Part shown: piece by piece, positions 13,091 through 24,100 of the stretch
Layout: every line of letters starts with the position of its first letter
Numbering within the stretch: the stretch's first letter is position 1
DNA from: Chamaecyparis obtusa
Taxonomy: Eukaryota > Streptophyta > Pinopsida > Cupressales > Cupressaceae
DNA length: 64,000 bases
Assembly: GCA_027943335.1 (NCBI GenBank)
Contig: BSBK01001118.1
Location: 167,501-231,500 of the forward strand
Reading direction: 5' to 3'
Position numbers and translations under genes: made by a program
Notes under the pieces: generated by a model
Database searches by the model: none
Seen by the model: the letters and a program-made list of their open reading frames with translations, nothing else
Told to the model about the DNA's origin: nothing

Positions 13091-13684
13091 GAAAGTTGGC
13101 TGGATGATGTATTCTTTAAATGAAAATGATAGTATTAGGATTGACCATATGAATTCTATCAGAGATTTTAAAAACATTGCAATCTTATGCAAATCAAAGA
13201 AGATGAAAGGATCCGAGGAGGTGAAATACCATGGAGTCTTGTAATTGCACACATTAGATGTTTCTATGATCTTGAGTGCCAATAATGATAGGCAAATTCA
13301 ACGGTAGAAGGAAAATTCAATGGTGAATACAAATAAAGAGTTGTTGTTATCAACGGTAGATGTTTATATGATCTTGTATCTTGTATCATTAATATTTTGG
13401 TGTTTCCTCTTATTATCTATCAACCATCTTCTAGTTTACCTTTAACATCTTCATTCATCAATTGTGGTGGGCAGTGATAAACAAGAATATAATAGAGATA
13501 TTTTTTGCTAGTATGACTTAGTATTCACAAAGGCTTCTTGTGGTTAGCATTGTTTCTCCTCTTCTAAAATGCAAAGTTAGTATTGTTGGTAAATAGGCTA
13601 CAATCACTCCTTTCATTGTTATGTATTGCAAAACTGAGACATTGTCTCTATTTCCTTCATTATATGAGTGTTTGGAATAAAAGT

Positions 13685-13870
13685 GCTCATTTGAATGGAA
13701 TACAATAATTGCTAGATATACACAAAATGCCTCAAAGAGGTGGTATCTCAAAGAGATAGCATCTCTTTGAGATAGCCTCAAAGAGATGCTATCTCATGGA
13801 ATGCAACAATTGTAGGATATACACAAAATGGGTATGCCAAATGTGGAAGCATAAATAAGGCATGTATAAC
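13685..13870 (+). pseudogene. PPR protein gene fragment, rearranged
   Basis: One plus-strand frame reads PQRDAISWNATIVGYTQNG followed by YAKCGSINKA, and just upstream a second piece reads EWNTIIARYTQN. These match the plant-specific pentatricopeptide repeat consensus (RDVVSWNAMIAGYAQNG and YAKCGSIEKA). PPR proteins bind organellar RNA. Only about one and a half repeat units remain, and YAKCGS follows rather than precedes the SWN motif, so the piece is a partial or rearranged copy. Between the two pieces (13726-13798) the sequence CTCAAAGAGAT and its complement occur several times. It lies inside the CACTA-like element, so capture from a host gene is likely. Confidence 0.6.
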
Positions 13871-14329
13871 CAAATGTATGCAATGCAGAGCACAAAGGAG
13901 GGAGTGGAAACAAAGGCTTACCCATGAAAACCCACGGTCACTGCTGGAGCTAAGACAATAAAACCCAAATGTATGCAAAAAGGGCTTCACCTCTAACTAT
14001 CTACTTCACCACACTCGGCTCTTATCCTCAATTTCACCTCATCTTTCACATCTATAGTTGGAACTTAACCCAAATGTATGCAAATGTATGCAATCCGGAG
14101 GTGTAAAACTAGTCTCAAAGCATAAATCAAACAGTAAATTAGTCTCAAAGAAAATGATAATGCTGATTGAGTATCCAATAAATTAAAAAGTTGAGAGAAA
14201 GAATGAAAAACCTCCAAAAACCCCAGGTTAAGGTTTCTAAGCTCAATCTCCTTGAGTCATTTCAATCCCTCAATCTCCTTCACGTGCAGGCTGTACCCTT
14301 CTAATTTGTCAGCTGAGAATAATGAAATG
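13871..14329. other. CACTA interior, no gene seen
   Basis: Contains short repeats of CCAAATGTATGCAA at about 13871, 13967, 14069 and 14083. No open frame of substance and no motif. Confidence 0.4.
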
Positions 14330-14526
14330 AGAAATGAAATTACCTTTTTTTTAAGTTATGCCTGTGTTTGTCAAACTTTCAACCACTGCAGAATTTGTCG
14401 ATATTTCGACAAACATAGGCATAAATTTTTTTTTAAAAAGTTTTCCTTCTATAATCCGACCAAGAAAAACCTTTTTATTTTTTGGTTGAAAATTTTGGTA
14501 GAAAAACTAGGCCAAATGTACTACTA
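14330..14526. repeat. Right terminal and subterminal zone of the CACTA-like element
   Basis: A palindromic cluster (GTTTGTCAAACTTT, TTTGTCGATATTTCGACAAA) precedes the terminal repeat that ends TACTACTA at 14526. The last 35 bases are the imperfect inverted match of the left end. GAA at 14527-14529 is the second copy of the target duplication. Confidence 0.6.
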
Positions 14527-14529
14527 GAA

Positions 14530-15099
14530 TATAATCCCTAATATATTCTATGTGCAATATGCCAACAGGGGTTTGTGAAAATGCTCCTTCTAGATCATCC
14601 TCACAAGACTTAAAAGGATGTCTCTTAAACTTATACCTAGGTCTATCCACAACATCAAAGATAACCAGTGCATCCATAACTTCTCAATGAGTATAGTTCT
14701 AAATACCTTAAACATGCTTGAATCTGACACTTTGCTTCACGTGATCACAAAATCTCTCTACTAGATGACTGCAATGCTTCACAAATCTTCTCTCCTTAGT
14801 TGTTGATCAACAAATGGTGTTGAAATGATGTTCTCTAAGCTCTTTTATCCTTCACAAGTTGAGTAAGTGCATTAACCACTGGTAGCTCAACTTCGCATGT
14901 TGTCCAGTCAACACAAAACTTATGAACATGGAAAATGGATCTCCAAGTGTTGTGCTCTCAACCACAAACTCCACAATGTCTATACACACCACACCTAAGC
15001 TCGCATGAGCTTACTCCACACATACAAGGGCTGGATATATTCTGATATCTGCATCCAATTCTCCCCTAAGGCCATGCGGCCTTCTAGGTTGATGTCTCA
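14530..15099 (-). other. Retrotransposon interior between gag remnant and CACTA insertion
   Basis: By position this is sequence downstream of the zinc knuckles on the minus strand. Short open pieces occur, but no aspartic protease, integrase or RT motif is readable. This segment would have to contain the start of pol if one were ever present. Confidence 0.4.
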
Positions 15100-16325
15100 A
15101 GGAATTCATCATGTGAAGACACAGTATCATCTACTGTCTCTCCCTGAACCAATGCCTTATTGAATTCTTTCACCTTCCATATCTTGTCATCCTCTTTTCT
15201 TTTTTATTTCTTGAAATGATTCTCAAATTCATCCATGTACTCATTAAGACTTTTTCCACTATCACCAACATTCTTCCTTATAACCACAAGAGGTGGTCCT
15301 CTTTGTTATCTTTGTCCTTTTCTATTGTTCTCTCCATTGTATCTGCAAAACTTCACTATATGTCCAAGGTTGTTGCATTTGTAACATGTAGGTTGTCTCC
15401 TTATTTCCCGATTTAATTACAGCTTATAATATCTCGCAGTATGCCCAAAGTTATTGCATTTAAGACATGTAACCTTGGTTGTTGACTCTTATCTGACATA
15501 ATCTTGTTTATACTTGGACTGATCTAGTTTTCTACAATCTTCTTTCTTGTGTCTATAAACATAACAGTTATAACATTAACTGGTAAAGGGTTTAGAGGTA
15601 CCTTTACTTTTACAATCTCTTTTCATGTGTCCAATTTTGTTGCATCCAAAGCATCTACCTCTGAAAGGTCCGATCTATTCTTTAGGTTCTTCATGAGTAG
15701 GTCTTTCTTCAGTCTTCACTTCATTTTCTTCTTCATTGGTCTTAGAACATTTTGCTTCATTGAATCCAACTCCAGTCATGTCTCCTTTAGGTTTCTCTCT
15801 TGCTCTTTTCTCATCAATTTTATCACTACACATGTGCAACTTCTCAATGTGTAATTTGGATTGAGTGAGTTCTCCTTTAATGATCTGATTGTACTTCTCC
15901 AATTTATGACATTTATCCTTGTAGTGATCAAGTTCAGTCTTCATTTGTCCTATTTTCTCATTTGCTTATTTTAGCGACTCTTCCACTTTGTTCCTTGCAT
16001 CCTTTTCATGTTGAATCTCTTTAATCATCAGAAGATTGATTTTCTCTTTTTCTTGCTCCAACTTCTTTACTTGATCTGATGTATCATTGTCTGAATCTTC
16101 TTGGATCCTGTCCATAAGGTCTTGTTTCTAATTTCCTAAAGTTTCAAGTTGTTCCTTTAGTTTCCTGATGAAACTATTTTCTCTTCTCAGTTTGAATTTT
16201 AATATACCATTCTCATCCTTCTCTTTGTCCAAATCTTCAAGCGCTACTTCAAATTTATCTTGTAAACTTTCCAAATCCATTCTGATCTCCCCTAAGATGT
16301 TAGGCTTTCTCTCCAAGGTTCAATA
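15100..16325 (-). pseudogene. Gag-like remnant with coiled coil and four zinc knuckles
   Basis: On the minus strand coding begins almost directly after the primer site with a charged coiled-coil segment (MERKPNILGEIRMDLESLQD onward), interrupted by a few stops. Four nucleocapsid-type zinc knuckles of CX2CX4HX4C form follow in order: CFGCNKIGHMKRDC, CYNCYVYRHKKEDC, CLKCNNFGHTARYY (last Cys replaced by Tyr) and CYKCNNLGHIVKFC. A further piece reads DDTVSSHDEFLETST. Gag packages the element RNA, and zinc knuckles bind nucleic acid. The usual gag core ahead of the knuckles is not recognisable; the coiled coil seems to stand in its place. Four knuckles are more than the one or two common in plant elements. 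Confidence 0.75.
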
Positions 16326-16337
16326 GCTTTGATACCA
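16321..16337 (-). other. Primer-binding site, initiator-tRNA-Met type
   Basis: Read on the minus strand, TGGTATCAAAGCTATTG starts two bases inside the LTR end at 16340. It is close to the standard plant iMet primer site TGGTATCAGAGC. It fixes the right-hand LTR as the 5' LTR. Confidence 0.88.
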
Positions 16338-16339
16338 AT

Positions 16340-17390
16340 TGTTAGGATTAGGCAATAATGAGAGGGGGGCTGAATCAATATTACTGCACTTTAATTTAAA
16401 CTTCAACCAATTATAAATAAACCATAATAATGCTAAATGAAAAGAACATATAAGCACAACACATAACTCATGACACCATGATTTTTTCTTGAGGAAACCC
16501 TGGCCATGAGAAAACCTCGGTGGGGATGATACCCACAACTATGTACTAAAATATTATATCCCTGTTAGGAGATCTAGCCCTATTAGGAGCTGAGTGTTAC
16601 ATAGTAAATTTCCTTTCTAGAGGATTAAAAAACCCTGTTAGGGGATACAAAACACCTAGTTAAAGGTGGTGAGCATACAACTCTTACAATTAAAATACTA
16701 TCTCAAAAAGAGTTCTAAAAAAGAACAATACAAGCACTTTCCTTGCTTAAATAGTTCTAGTTGTATATTTGTCAAACACTGATCTCGCATCTTCTCTCTT
16801 CTCTCAGGCTCACATCATCATATCATCATCTCCATTATCTCATCCATACATATCACTTCCACAAAACACTGTATACTTATACAAAATATGTCATCCAGTC
16901 GGCTTCACAAATACCATACAAAACATAATAATAAATTATGTAATTGATACATAGAGTCAACAATCTTATATTACCAAAGATTTGGAAATATAATTTATCT
17001 ATCTGACTTAGCACATTACCATATCCACTATTCTTGCCTTAATCTTTGCAACTACTTATGTGCCCTATTACACTGATTCTCTATCTTTGCATACCTTCAA
17101 ATCACTGTATCTTACTAATCTTATCACCAAAACACATGTGAACTTAACCGAAGAATATACATATCCCAAAATATCTTCTATTAACTTTGCAAGCCATAAT
17201 AAATCATATACTATCATTGCGGACCAAAACTATTCCACAGTACACTATTATCATGATTATGTACTTAGTCATTTTCATGACTATGACTCCAGCATCAAAA
17301 CTCTCTACATGCAATCACTCCAGCATAAGTGTTTCCATGAATGACAACCCTCAAGTGATCCCTAGTGCCCCAAAACACCACTTGTCAACA
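16340..17390 (-). repeat. 5' LTR of the minus-strand retrotransposon
   Basis: Direct-repeat partner of 1961-3013. It begins TGTTGACAAGTGG on the minus strand at 17390 and ends CTAACA at 16340. The TSD copy AATAT follows at 17391-17395. Divergence from the partner is spread along the length, implying a considerable age. Confidence 0.94.
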
Positions 17391-17399
17391 AATATCTCC

Positions 17400-17490
17400 A
17401 AGTCTATCATCCAATATATTGTCTAAACTATTGTAAGTCTAGTAAAAAAGCCACCTAGGGTTATCCCAGTAAAAAAGCCACCTAGAAGAA
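17400..17490. repeat. Short direct duplication
   Basis: The phrase AGTAAAAAAGCCACCTAG occurs twice, about 30 bases apart. Minor local duplication. Confidence 0.6.
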
Positions 17491-17499
17491 ATTAAAAAA

Positions 17500-19100
17500 A
17501 AATCATAACAAGGGACACAATCCCTATTGAGCTCCCTTGTAGGTACATCAAACTTGATGGAGATTCATTGATTGGTTCTTAATAAGGAACTTGAAGAGCT
17601 CATTATAATTGCCCTCATCATTTTCATTGTTTCCCAACACCTTCTATAGAAAACAAAGGGATGGTGTTCAACTATGCATAACCCTCATGGAAAATCTAGA
17701 GATACTACCAATTTCTCTTTCAAGCTCAAAGACTTTAGGATTGGTTTTTTCAAGTTCTCTAGTAGTTGCAGCTATTTGTCACAATTTCTAGCAAGGTCAC
17801 CATGAGTTCCAATTGTAGTAGGTTTGGTAGTAGTTATTTCTTAAGGCACCATTTTTTTATTTAGGTCTATAAGGCACGTTTTATTGCTTTCTAACACATG
17901 AGAAGAGCTATTACCAGTGTCAGAGTTGTCCTCCATCTCCACATTCTTCTCATGATCTTCGTCCACTTCCTTCCCATTATCTTTTTTCTCTTCACTCCCA
18001 CTATCCTCTTCCTCTTCAAAATCCTTATCCACTTTTAATTTCTTCACCTTACCCATGGGATGAGTAGCCCATCTAGGGGTGCTAGTTTATCTGGTGACCT
18101 CTATGTTAGAATCAATTTCCTATATTGTAAACTTAGCTTTCTTAGAGGACTTCCCTTTTTTATTTCTTAGGGATTGGGCTTTCTATTTATTAACCTTCAA
18201 TTCCCCCTTCATTCCAGCATGGTGAGGTTTTCAAGGCTACCCTAGTGATATTTTAGGTTAGGTTTTTAAAAGCCTTTCTTTGTGCTCAACCCAAGTAGGT
18301 CGAACATACTAGCCAAGAGATGGGTCATAGAATTTCAGGCCTCTTGAAAAATAATGGGCTTAGGTGGAAAAAGGACCAAATGAAAATGGTAAAATGTTAA
18401 AATAAGACCTTGCTGCAAGGGGATGGGATTTTTTCGATTAGTTTTTGCAAAGTTAACCACCTCCTTGAAAAGATTTTACAAAGAGTGTAGAAGAAAGAAT
18501 GAGAATAAGATAATGGTGTGGTTACGAAAGTGATTCAAAAATGGCATATGGTAAAAATAATATACCCTAAATCTTCCTTCTCATGTGAAATACTTCATTA
18601 TCATGAGGCATACCCAATCCCATGGGTCAAAAACGTTCTCATGTTCATATCCCTCGTGATGTTTGACTAAGGTTTCATTCTCATAGAAAAATCAGTTCAG
18701 GATCTCCATAACTAGGAATCAACTCATCTTCTTCCATTTCCTCCCATTAGTGGAAAGACTTGTCACCTTCGCAATCATATCCTCATTAAATTCAAAGGAG
18801 ATTTCCCCGACCAAAATCCTTCAATCAACCGATGAAGTAGAAAAATGGGTTGACAAATTTTCATCATGGCTAGTCATATTTTCAATGTATTGAGCCACCT
18901 CTCCTTTACAAATATGCCAAACAATGACATTATTTTTTAAATCCTCATGCCTATTCAGTTACCACCCTTTTTACTCACCATTTTTTTTTCAATTCAATTT
19001 CTATTTTGTCCCTAAAACAAATATGTAGACTTTGTCCACTATAAGTACATTCATCAATACAAGCTCAACCTAAAGTTGAAACTTCAGTCCATTGATATTT
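17500..19100 (-). pseudogene. Decayed transposon ORF of unknown function (same family as 38513)
   Basis: On the minus strand a coding relic runs from about 19100 down to 17500. Pieces include HICKGEVAQYIENMTSHDEN, YYFYHMPFLNHFRNHTIILF and, near the C terminus, an acidic tail FEEEEDSGSEEKKDNGKEVD (in 18056-17841). The layout, a globular part with a H(M/L)xFLxHxRH-type motif, a leucine-rich part, then a low-complexity charged tail, parallels the ORF at 38513-39511 behind the Athila-like pol, where HAHHLNFLSYVRHKS is seen. It is therefore probably an extra ORF of a gypsy-type element. No LTRs were found around this copy. The function of the family is unknown to me. Confidence 0.5.
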
Positions 19101-19581
19101 TATATTGTTGTTTGCCCTACATTTCTTGCATATTTATGTCGAAGGCATTTCTTATTTGAACTACACAAGCTGACTTCCCCAATCAACCATCCATATTTAT
19201 ATAGAAAGGTGCAAGATTATTGCATTGAATGGGACCATTCAATCAAACAATGTTTTTCATCATGAAAATCAAAACTAATGGCAACATGAATCCTACTCTC
19301 ATTGATTACACATTAGAGGAAATTGTTTACCAAAATAGTGCATCTTTTCAAATGTGTGGCATGCATATGTCAACATTGTTATTTACTTTTTACGATTATG
19401 TGTATGAAGCCCCCTACCGCAACAATAAAATAAAAGTCCATTGCTTGGATTTTGGATTGGAAATTATGATACAAATAAGAAGAAAATTATTGTCTTTAGT
19501 ATTAGCCTTCTTTAAAAATCCCTGAGTTTTATGAGCAAGATTTTTATTATTTATAATAAAGAAATTACATATTATTTAATA
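19101..19581. other. Unassigned spacer before the LINE
   Basis: A plus-strand frame at 19229-19525 (99 codons) has no motif that I recognise. The minus strand may continue the N-terminal part of the preceding ORF relic. No other feature is seen. Confidence 0.35.
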
Positions 19582-19629
19582 AGCAATATTATTATGAGAA
19601 ATAGAGCAGCACTGGGTGGGAGGTTTGCA

Positions 19630-21410
19630 ATGGCCAGGAAGTTCAAAATGGTCGACACAGAATCAGGATTGGTGAAGGACATTTTCTGTACCAAATCATG
19701 GTATAGGAAAAGGGAGGTGTTTGCATAATGGTTTTTCTTAGGGTAAAGAGGCTCAGGGATTTGGGAATAAGAGTTTTATTCATCATGAAGACCTGCATTA
19801 TAGAGGTGCTCTGGATCGTTGGTTTCACCAAGATAAAACCCAAAGAATATGGGTAGAGAAATAGAAGATGAATAATGGAAATGATAGAAAATATTTAGTA
19901 GATGAAAAAAATCATAGGAAAAATAGTGTTGGATCTAATTTTACATGATAGAATGGTTTCAAAAATTATAGAAATGGAAGGAATAACCAAAGAAGAAATA
20001 GAAAAAAGGTTACAATGCCCTAATCAAGAAAATCAGTTTCAGGTAGGTCCCTCTCTTGAGAAAGGTGATGGGAAATTTTTTAGGGTTTCATTGATTCTTA
20101 TAGATAATAAGGAATGGATAGAAGCAAATTTGATTCTTAAGGAGAGCTTTTCTCTTCAAATGGCTAGGCGATTGGATGGCTTTGAGAAAGATTGTGAAGT
20201 GGTGTAAGGAATATTGGGGTAAAGATTTAGAGTCAAAATCGATGCATGAAGGTTTATTTTTAGCTATATGTCCTACTAAAGAGGATAAGGATGAGATTTT
20301 GAATGGTGGGCCCTATTTTTTGGATGGAAAGGGTTTCTACATAAAAAATTGGACCCCAAATTTTGACCCACAGAAAGAGCCCATTTCTGAAATACCAGTA
20401 CAGATTATTCTAAAATTCCTCCCTTGTGAATACAGGAATAACTTTACTTTAAAGCAGATGGGAGATGAAGTGGGAACCTTCATCAAAGTAGAAGAAATTT
20501 GTAATAGGGTAGACATGTCCATTTTTTTGAGATTACTAGTAAAGATTAAAGACAGTTTTCCAGTCCTGTAATATGTGGTGTTAGGATGTGACAAAGGAGA
20601 ATGGAGGCAAAAACTCACCATTGATCTAGGTTCAAAGGAAGATGAAACAATGAATAATTTTCAAAGCCGATGGAAAACTAAGGAGGTGAATGCTCAGTTG
20701 GAGAAGGTTTTAGAAAGCCTAAAATCAAAAAAATAGGAGTGGAATGATGAATTAGAGATGATGCATCATTGGTTAAAAGAAGATCAATCAACTCCATATG
20801 AAGAACATAAAGGATGGGAGATGGAAAAGGATTCGACATAGAAAGGGGTAGAAGATAATGATCTGAATGGTTATGAAACATCAACATAAAGAGTTTTGGA
20901 GACACCTTGGGATTACCTTGAGGACAAGGTGGACAACACAAAGACTTGTAATGAAGAATACTTTGTAGATAAGGTTCTCATTTCCGTAATAGAAGTGGGA
21001 GTAGGAGGAATATTTTTATAAAGAGTCGAGGAGCCACACAAAGAGACAATACCAAATTCTTGGGAAGAGTTGGAGTCTTTGGACCCAATGCAACAGAAGT
21101 GTTCTGCCTCAAAACCTATAATTATGGTAAAAGGATTGGATAATATAGGTATGAGAAATATTCTCTCTTCCTCACCCATAAGAGGAGAAGAATTACCTCC
21201 TTTCGATAAAGATTTAGAAATCTCACCTATAAGACATCTAAATTACTCTTCAGAAGGTTTGGGAGATAATGGTGATATTGATTTGGGTTCAGTTTCAAAA
21301 TATGTATCACAAGAGGAGGAAAGCGGCATGGATGATTTGGGTATATTTGAAACCCCAAGGATACTGGAAAAGAGAACATTGAGTGAATCAATTAAGCTCA
21401 AAGACCCTTA
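19630..21410 (+). pseudogene. LINE ORF1 (DUF4283-like nucleic-acid-binding protein)
   Basis: The open pieces are 19902-20207, 20176-20571 and 21070-21411, with a shift between the first two. The second contains GLFLAICPTKEDKDEILNGG followed by PYFLDGKGFYIKNWTPNFDP, which is the DUF4283 signature of plant L1 ORF1 proteins. The third piece is an acidic, serine-rich linker. ORF1 proteins bind the element RNA and accompany it as a ribonucleoprotein. I see no zinc knuckle at the expected C-terminal place. An upstream start with MARKFKMVDTESG (about 19630) may be the original N terminus. Confidence 0.8.
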
Positions 21411-21469
21411 AACCAAAAATAGGGGAAAAAAAGAGGTGAGGTCGTAAGTCTGTACAGGTCAAGCTTGCT

Positions 21470-22320
21470 TTGGCAAGTAGTGTTGTAGATCAATCCAAAC
21501 TATTGAGATCAGGAAAAGGCATAAAGAAAACCATATCATGGAATGTCAGGGGCTGTAATGCCCCTGAAAAAGTTTGTTTGATCAAAATATGTTTGGATCA
21601 AAAGAAACTTGATGTAGTATTTTTACAGGAAACAAAACTTAAAATAGAGGATTTCCAAAGCTTTAAAAGTAGATTTCAAAGGTGGGAAGGAGGTTTTGTG
21701 GATGCTCAAGGAGCATCAGGTGGATTAGGAGTGTTGTGGAACCATGAGGTGATTGAGGCTTCTATTGAATCATAGGATCAACATTGGCAACTTATAAAGG
21801 TAAGGTCAAAGGAACTTGGATGTGTAATATGTTTCATTTATGTTTACGTTCCAAATGATAGAAATAACAAGCAAGTTTTACGAAAAACTTTATCTAATAT
21901 TATTGAGAGGCTAGATAAGGAAATTATTGTGATAGTTGGGGACTTCAATGCCATTCTAAGACCAAAAGATGAAAAAGGAGAAAAGGGCTAGGCATGTCAT
22001 AGTCAAGTGGAATTTGGTTCTTTTGTGGAGAATAATGGTATTTTTGAGGTACCCTTTAAAAAAGGGCACTTCACTTGGACAAATAGAAGAAATGGTTTCC
22101 TTAATATTGCAGAAAAATTGGATAGATTTTTTTTGGCCAAATCATAAATGAATGCTCAATGGCTCTCTGAGGCTCAAATCATCCCTTATAGTGGTTCTGA
22201 CCATTATCCAATAAGCCTACAATTTTACGTGGACCAAGATCCTGAAAGATGCCCTTTTAAGTTTGAAAAGATGTGGTTAAGGGCTAAAGGTTTAGAGGAT
22301 CTGTCAGTTGGTTGGTAGAA
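21470..22320 (+). pseudogene. LINE ORF2: apurinic-type endonuclease domain
   Basis: Starts near 21470 and shows the ordered motifs of the L1 endonuclease: SWNVRGCNAPEK, LQETKL (metal-binding Glu), a stop at 21773, then YVPNDRNN, VGDFNAIL and finally SDHYPISL with the catalytic Asp-His pair. The enzyme nicks target DNA to prime reverse transcription. The key residues remain visible although the frame is broken, which suggests simple neutral decay. Confidence 0.88.
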
Positions 22321-22339
22321 GGAGGCTCCAGTAAGAAAA

Positions 22340-24100
22340 GGAAATTTTTCATTTATCTTGTTTAAGAAATTGCAACATGCCAAGGAAAAATTAAAAGGTT
22401 GGAACATACAACATTTTGGGAATATTTTCCAGGAGAAAGTAAGGCTGGAAAAAGATTTGGAAAATTTGAATAATAGAATTATTGAAGGTGGTTTAGGGGA
22501 AATGGAATTTCTTGAGGAGACACTTTTAAGGAAAGAATATAATGAAATTTTAGCAAGAGAGGAATATTTTGGAAACAAAAATCGAGGGAGACTTGGTTGT
22601 GAGAAGGGAATAGGAATACTACATTTTTCCATAATTCAGTTAAATGTCGTAGAGTTTCAAACAAATATTTTTCAATCAAAAATGCTTCAGGTGATATTAT
22701 ATAGGATACAGAGTCAATTTTCAAGGAAGCGGTACAATTTTTTTTAGTTAAGAGATCAACAATCTCAACTTCAAAAGGGGAAATTATGGAGGTTATTCCT
22801 AGCTTGGTTATAGATGAATAGAACAAGGACTTAATGGTAGAAGTCTCTTTGAAAGAAGTTAAAGAATCTTTATTCGGTATGGGGGGAGATAAAGCACCAG
22901 GACCAAATGGTTTTCCAACACTTTTTTTCCAAAAGTTCTGACATATTTTTGGCTTAGACATTAGAGATGTGGTTGATGAATCCAGAAGAGGTGGTTTTAT
23001 CCTAAAGGATTTTAACAATACCTTTATTGTACTAGTCCCCAAAAAGAAAAAGGTGGAGACCTTTGATAATTTTTGTTCCATAGCTTTATGCAATACTGTC
23101 TATAAGATATCACAAAGGTAATGGCTAACCACCTCAAGAAAATCCTTACTTTTATTATCTCTAAAGAACGGAGTTGTTTTTTCCCAGGAAGATCAATTTA
23201 TGAAGGCATTATCATTGCTCATGAGGTAGTGCATTCCATAAGCCAATCAAAAGTAAATAAAAGGATGATGAAATTAGATATCAACAAATCTTATGATGAG
23301 GTGGATAGGGAATTGCTTTTGAAGGTGCTTCGAAAACTTGGTTTTCATAAGGAATGGCTATTATGGATTGAAAGATGCATTAGTTCTCCACAATTTTCAG
23401 TACTGGTTAATGGCATCCCCCAAGGTTTCTTTGAAACCAAGAAAGGTATACGACAGGGTGACCCTGTTTCCCCTTTTCTATTCATTATTTTAGCAGAAGT
23501 GTTAGGGAGACTTATTAAAAAGGCCTATGCAAAAGGCAAGTGGAGGGGGGTCAAAATTGTAGGGGAGATGGATGCTTTAACACATCTATAGTTTGTGGAT
23601 GATACTTTCTTGGCTAGGGATGCATCTGAAAGAGAAGCTAGAACTATTAAGGTAACTTTACAAAGATATGGTAAAGTGTCTAGGCAATTTATAAATTGGG
23701 GGAAATTTGAGATCTTTTTCTTCAACACCCCACAATCACTCCAAGTAAGAATTTTTAGGGTTTTAAATATGAGGGCAGGTTCTCTGCCAAGTAAATATCT
23801 GGGGGTCCCCTTTTTTAAAGGCATTAATAAAAGTGAGTTATGGAAAGGATTGGTGGAAAAAGTGTGCAAGAGAATGGAAAGTTTGATAGGTAAATGGCTT
23901 TCTTCTACTGGCAGAATTCTAATGCTTCAAACTATGGTCTCGGCTATCCCTATCTTTTCTATGATGTGCTTAGATATTTACAAAAATATTATTAAGGAGA
24001 TTGGACAAAGGATGCGTAGATTTTTTTGGAATGGTGCTAATAGTGAAAACAAAATTCCTTTGCTAGCATGGGAAAAAGTTTGTAAACCAAAAATGTTTGT
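22340..24100 (+). pseudogene. LINE ORF2: reverse transcriptase domain
   Basis: Motifs in order: KAPGPNGFP (about 22890), FIVLVPKKKK, FFPGRSIYEGI, MMKLDINKSYDEVDRE (first catalytic Asp region), GIRQGDPVSPFLFI (about 23450), then a stop directly before FVDDTFLA, the catalytic box (about 23592). INWGKFEIFFF and LPSKYLGVPFF follow. The box is FVDD where plant L1 usually has YADD or FADD. The upstream linker at 22358-22747 is coiled coil (LEKDLENLNNRIIEGG). The domain copies element RNA at the nicked target. Confidence 0.92.

Larger units (their letters stand above)
6214..14526. mobile_element. CACTA-like DNA transposon inserted in the retrotransposon
   Basis: The left end starts CACTAGTAAATTTTAGC. 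The reverse complement of the right end starts TAGTAGTACATTTGGCC. The two ends match at most of the first ~35 positions and share a TTTTTC block. Both are flanked by GAA (6211-6213 and 14527-14529), the 3-bp target duplication known for the CACTA (En/Spm) superfamily. Subterminal zones carry repeated TGTCGA/TCGACA and TTGTCAAA motifs in both orientations, as CACTA subterminal regions do. Length 8.3 kb. No TNP2-type transposase is readable, so it is non-autonomous or thoroughly decayed. The right terminus deviates from the canonical CACTA, which lowers certainty. Confidence 0.72.
1961..17390 (-). mobile_element. LTR retrotransposon (Copia/SIRE-like?), pol-less, interrupted by a CACTA element
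   Basis: Two direct repeats of about 1.05 kb (1961-3013 and 16340-17390) begin TGTTAGGATTAGG on the plus strand and end with TCCAACA or GTCAACA, so on the minus strand each starts TGTTG and ends CTAACA. The outer flanks are AATAT at 1956-1960 and AATAT at 17391-17395, a perfect 5-bp target-site duplication. On the minus strand a tRNA-iMet-type primer site follows the right LTR and a polypurine tract precedes the left one, fixing the orientation. Without the CACTA insertion the element is about 7.1 kb and holds a gag-like remnant and a long 3' ORF relic. No reverse transcriptase or integrase is readable. Assignment to Copia/SIRE is inference from the LTR style and the long 3' ORF. Confidence 0.93.
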
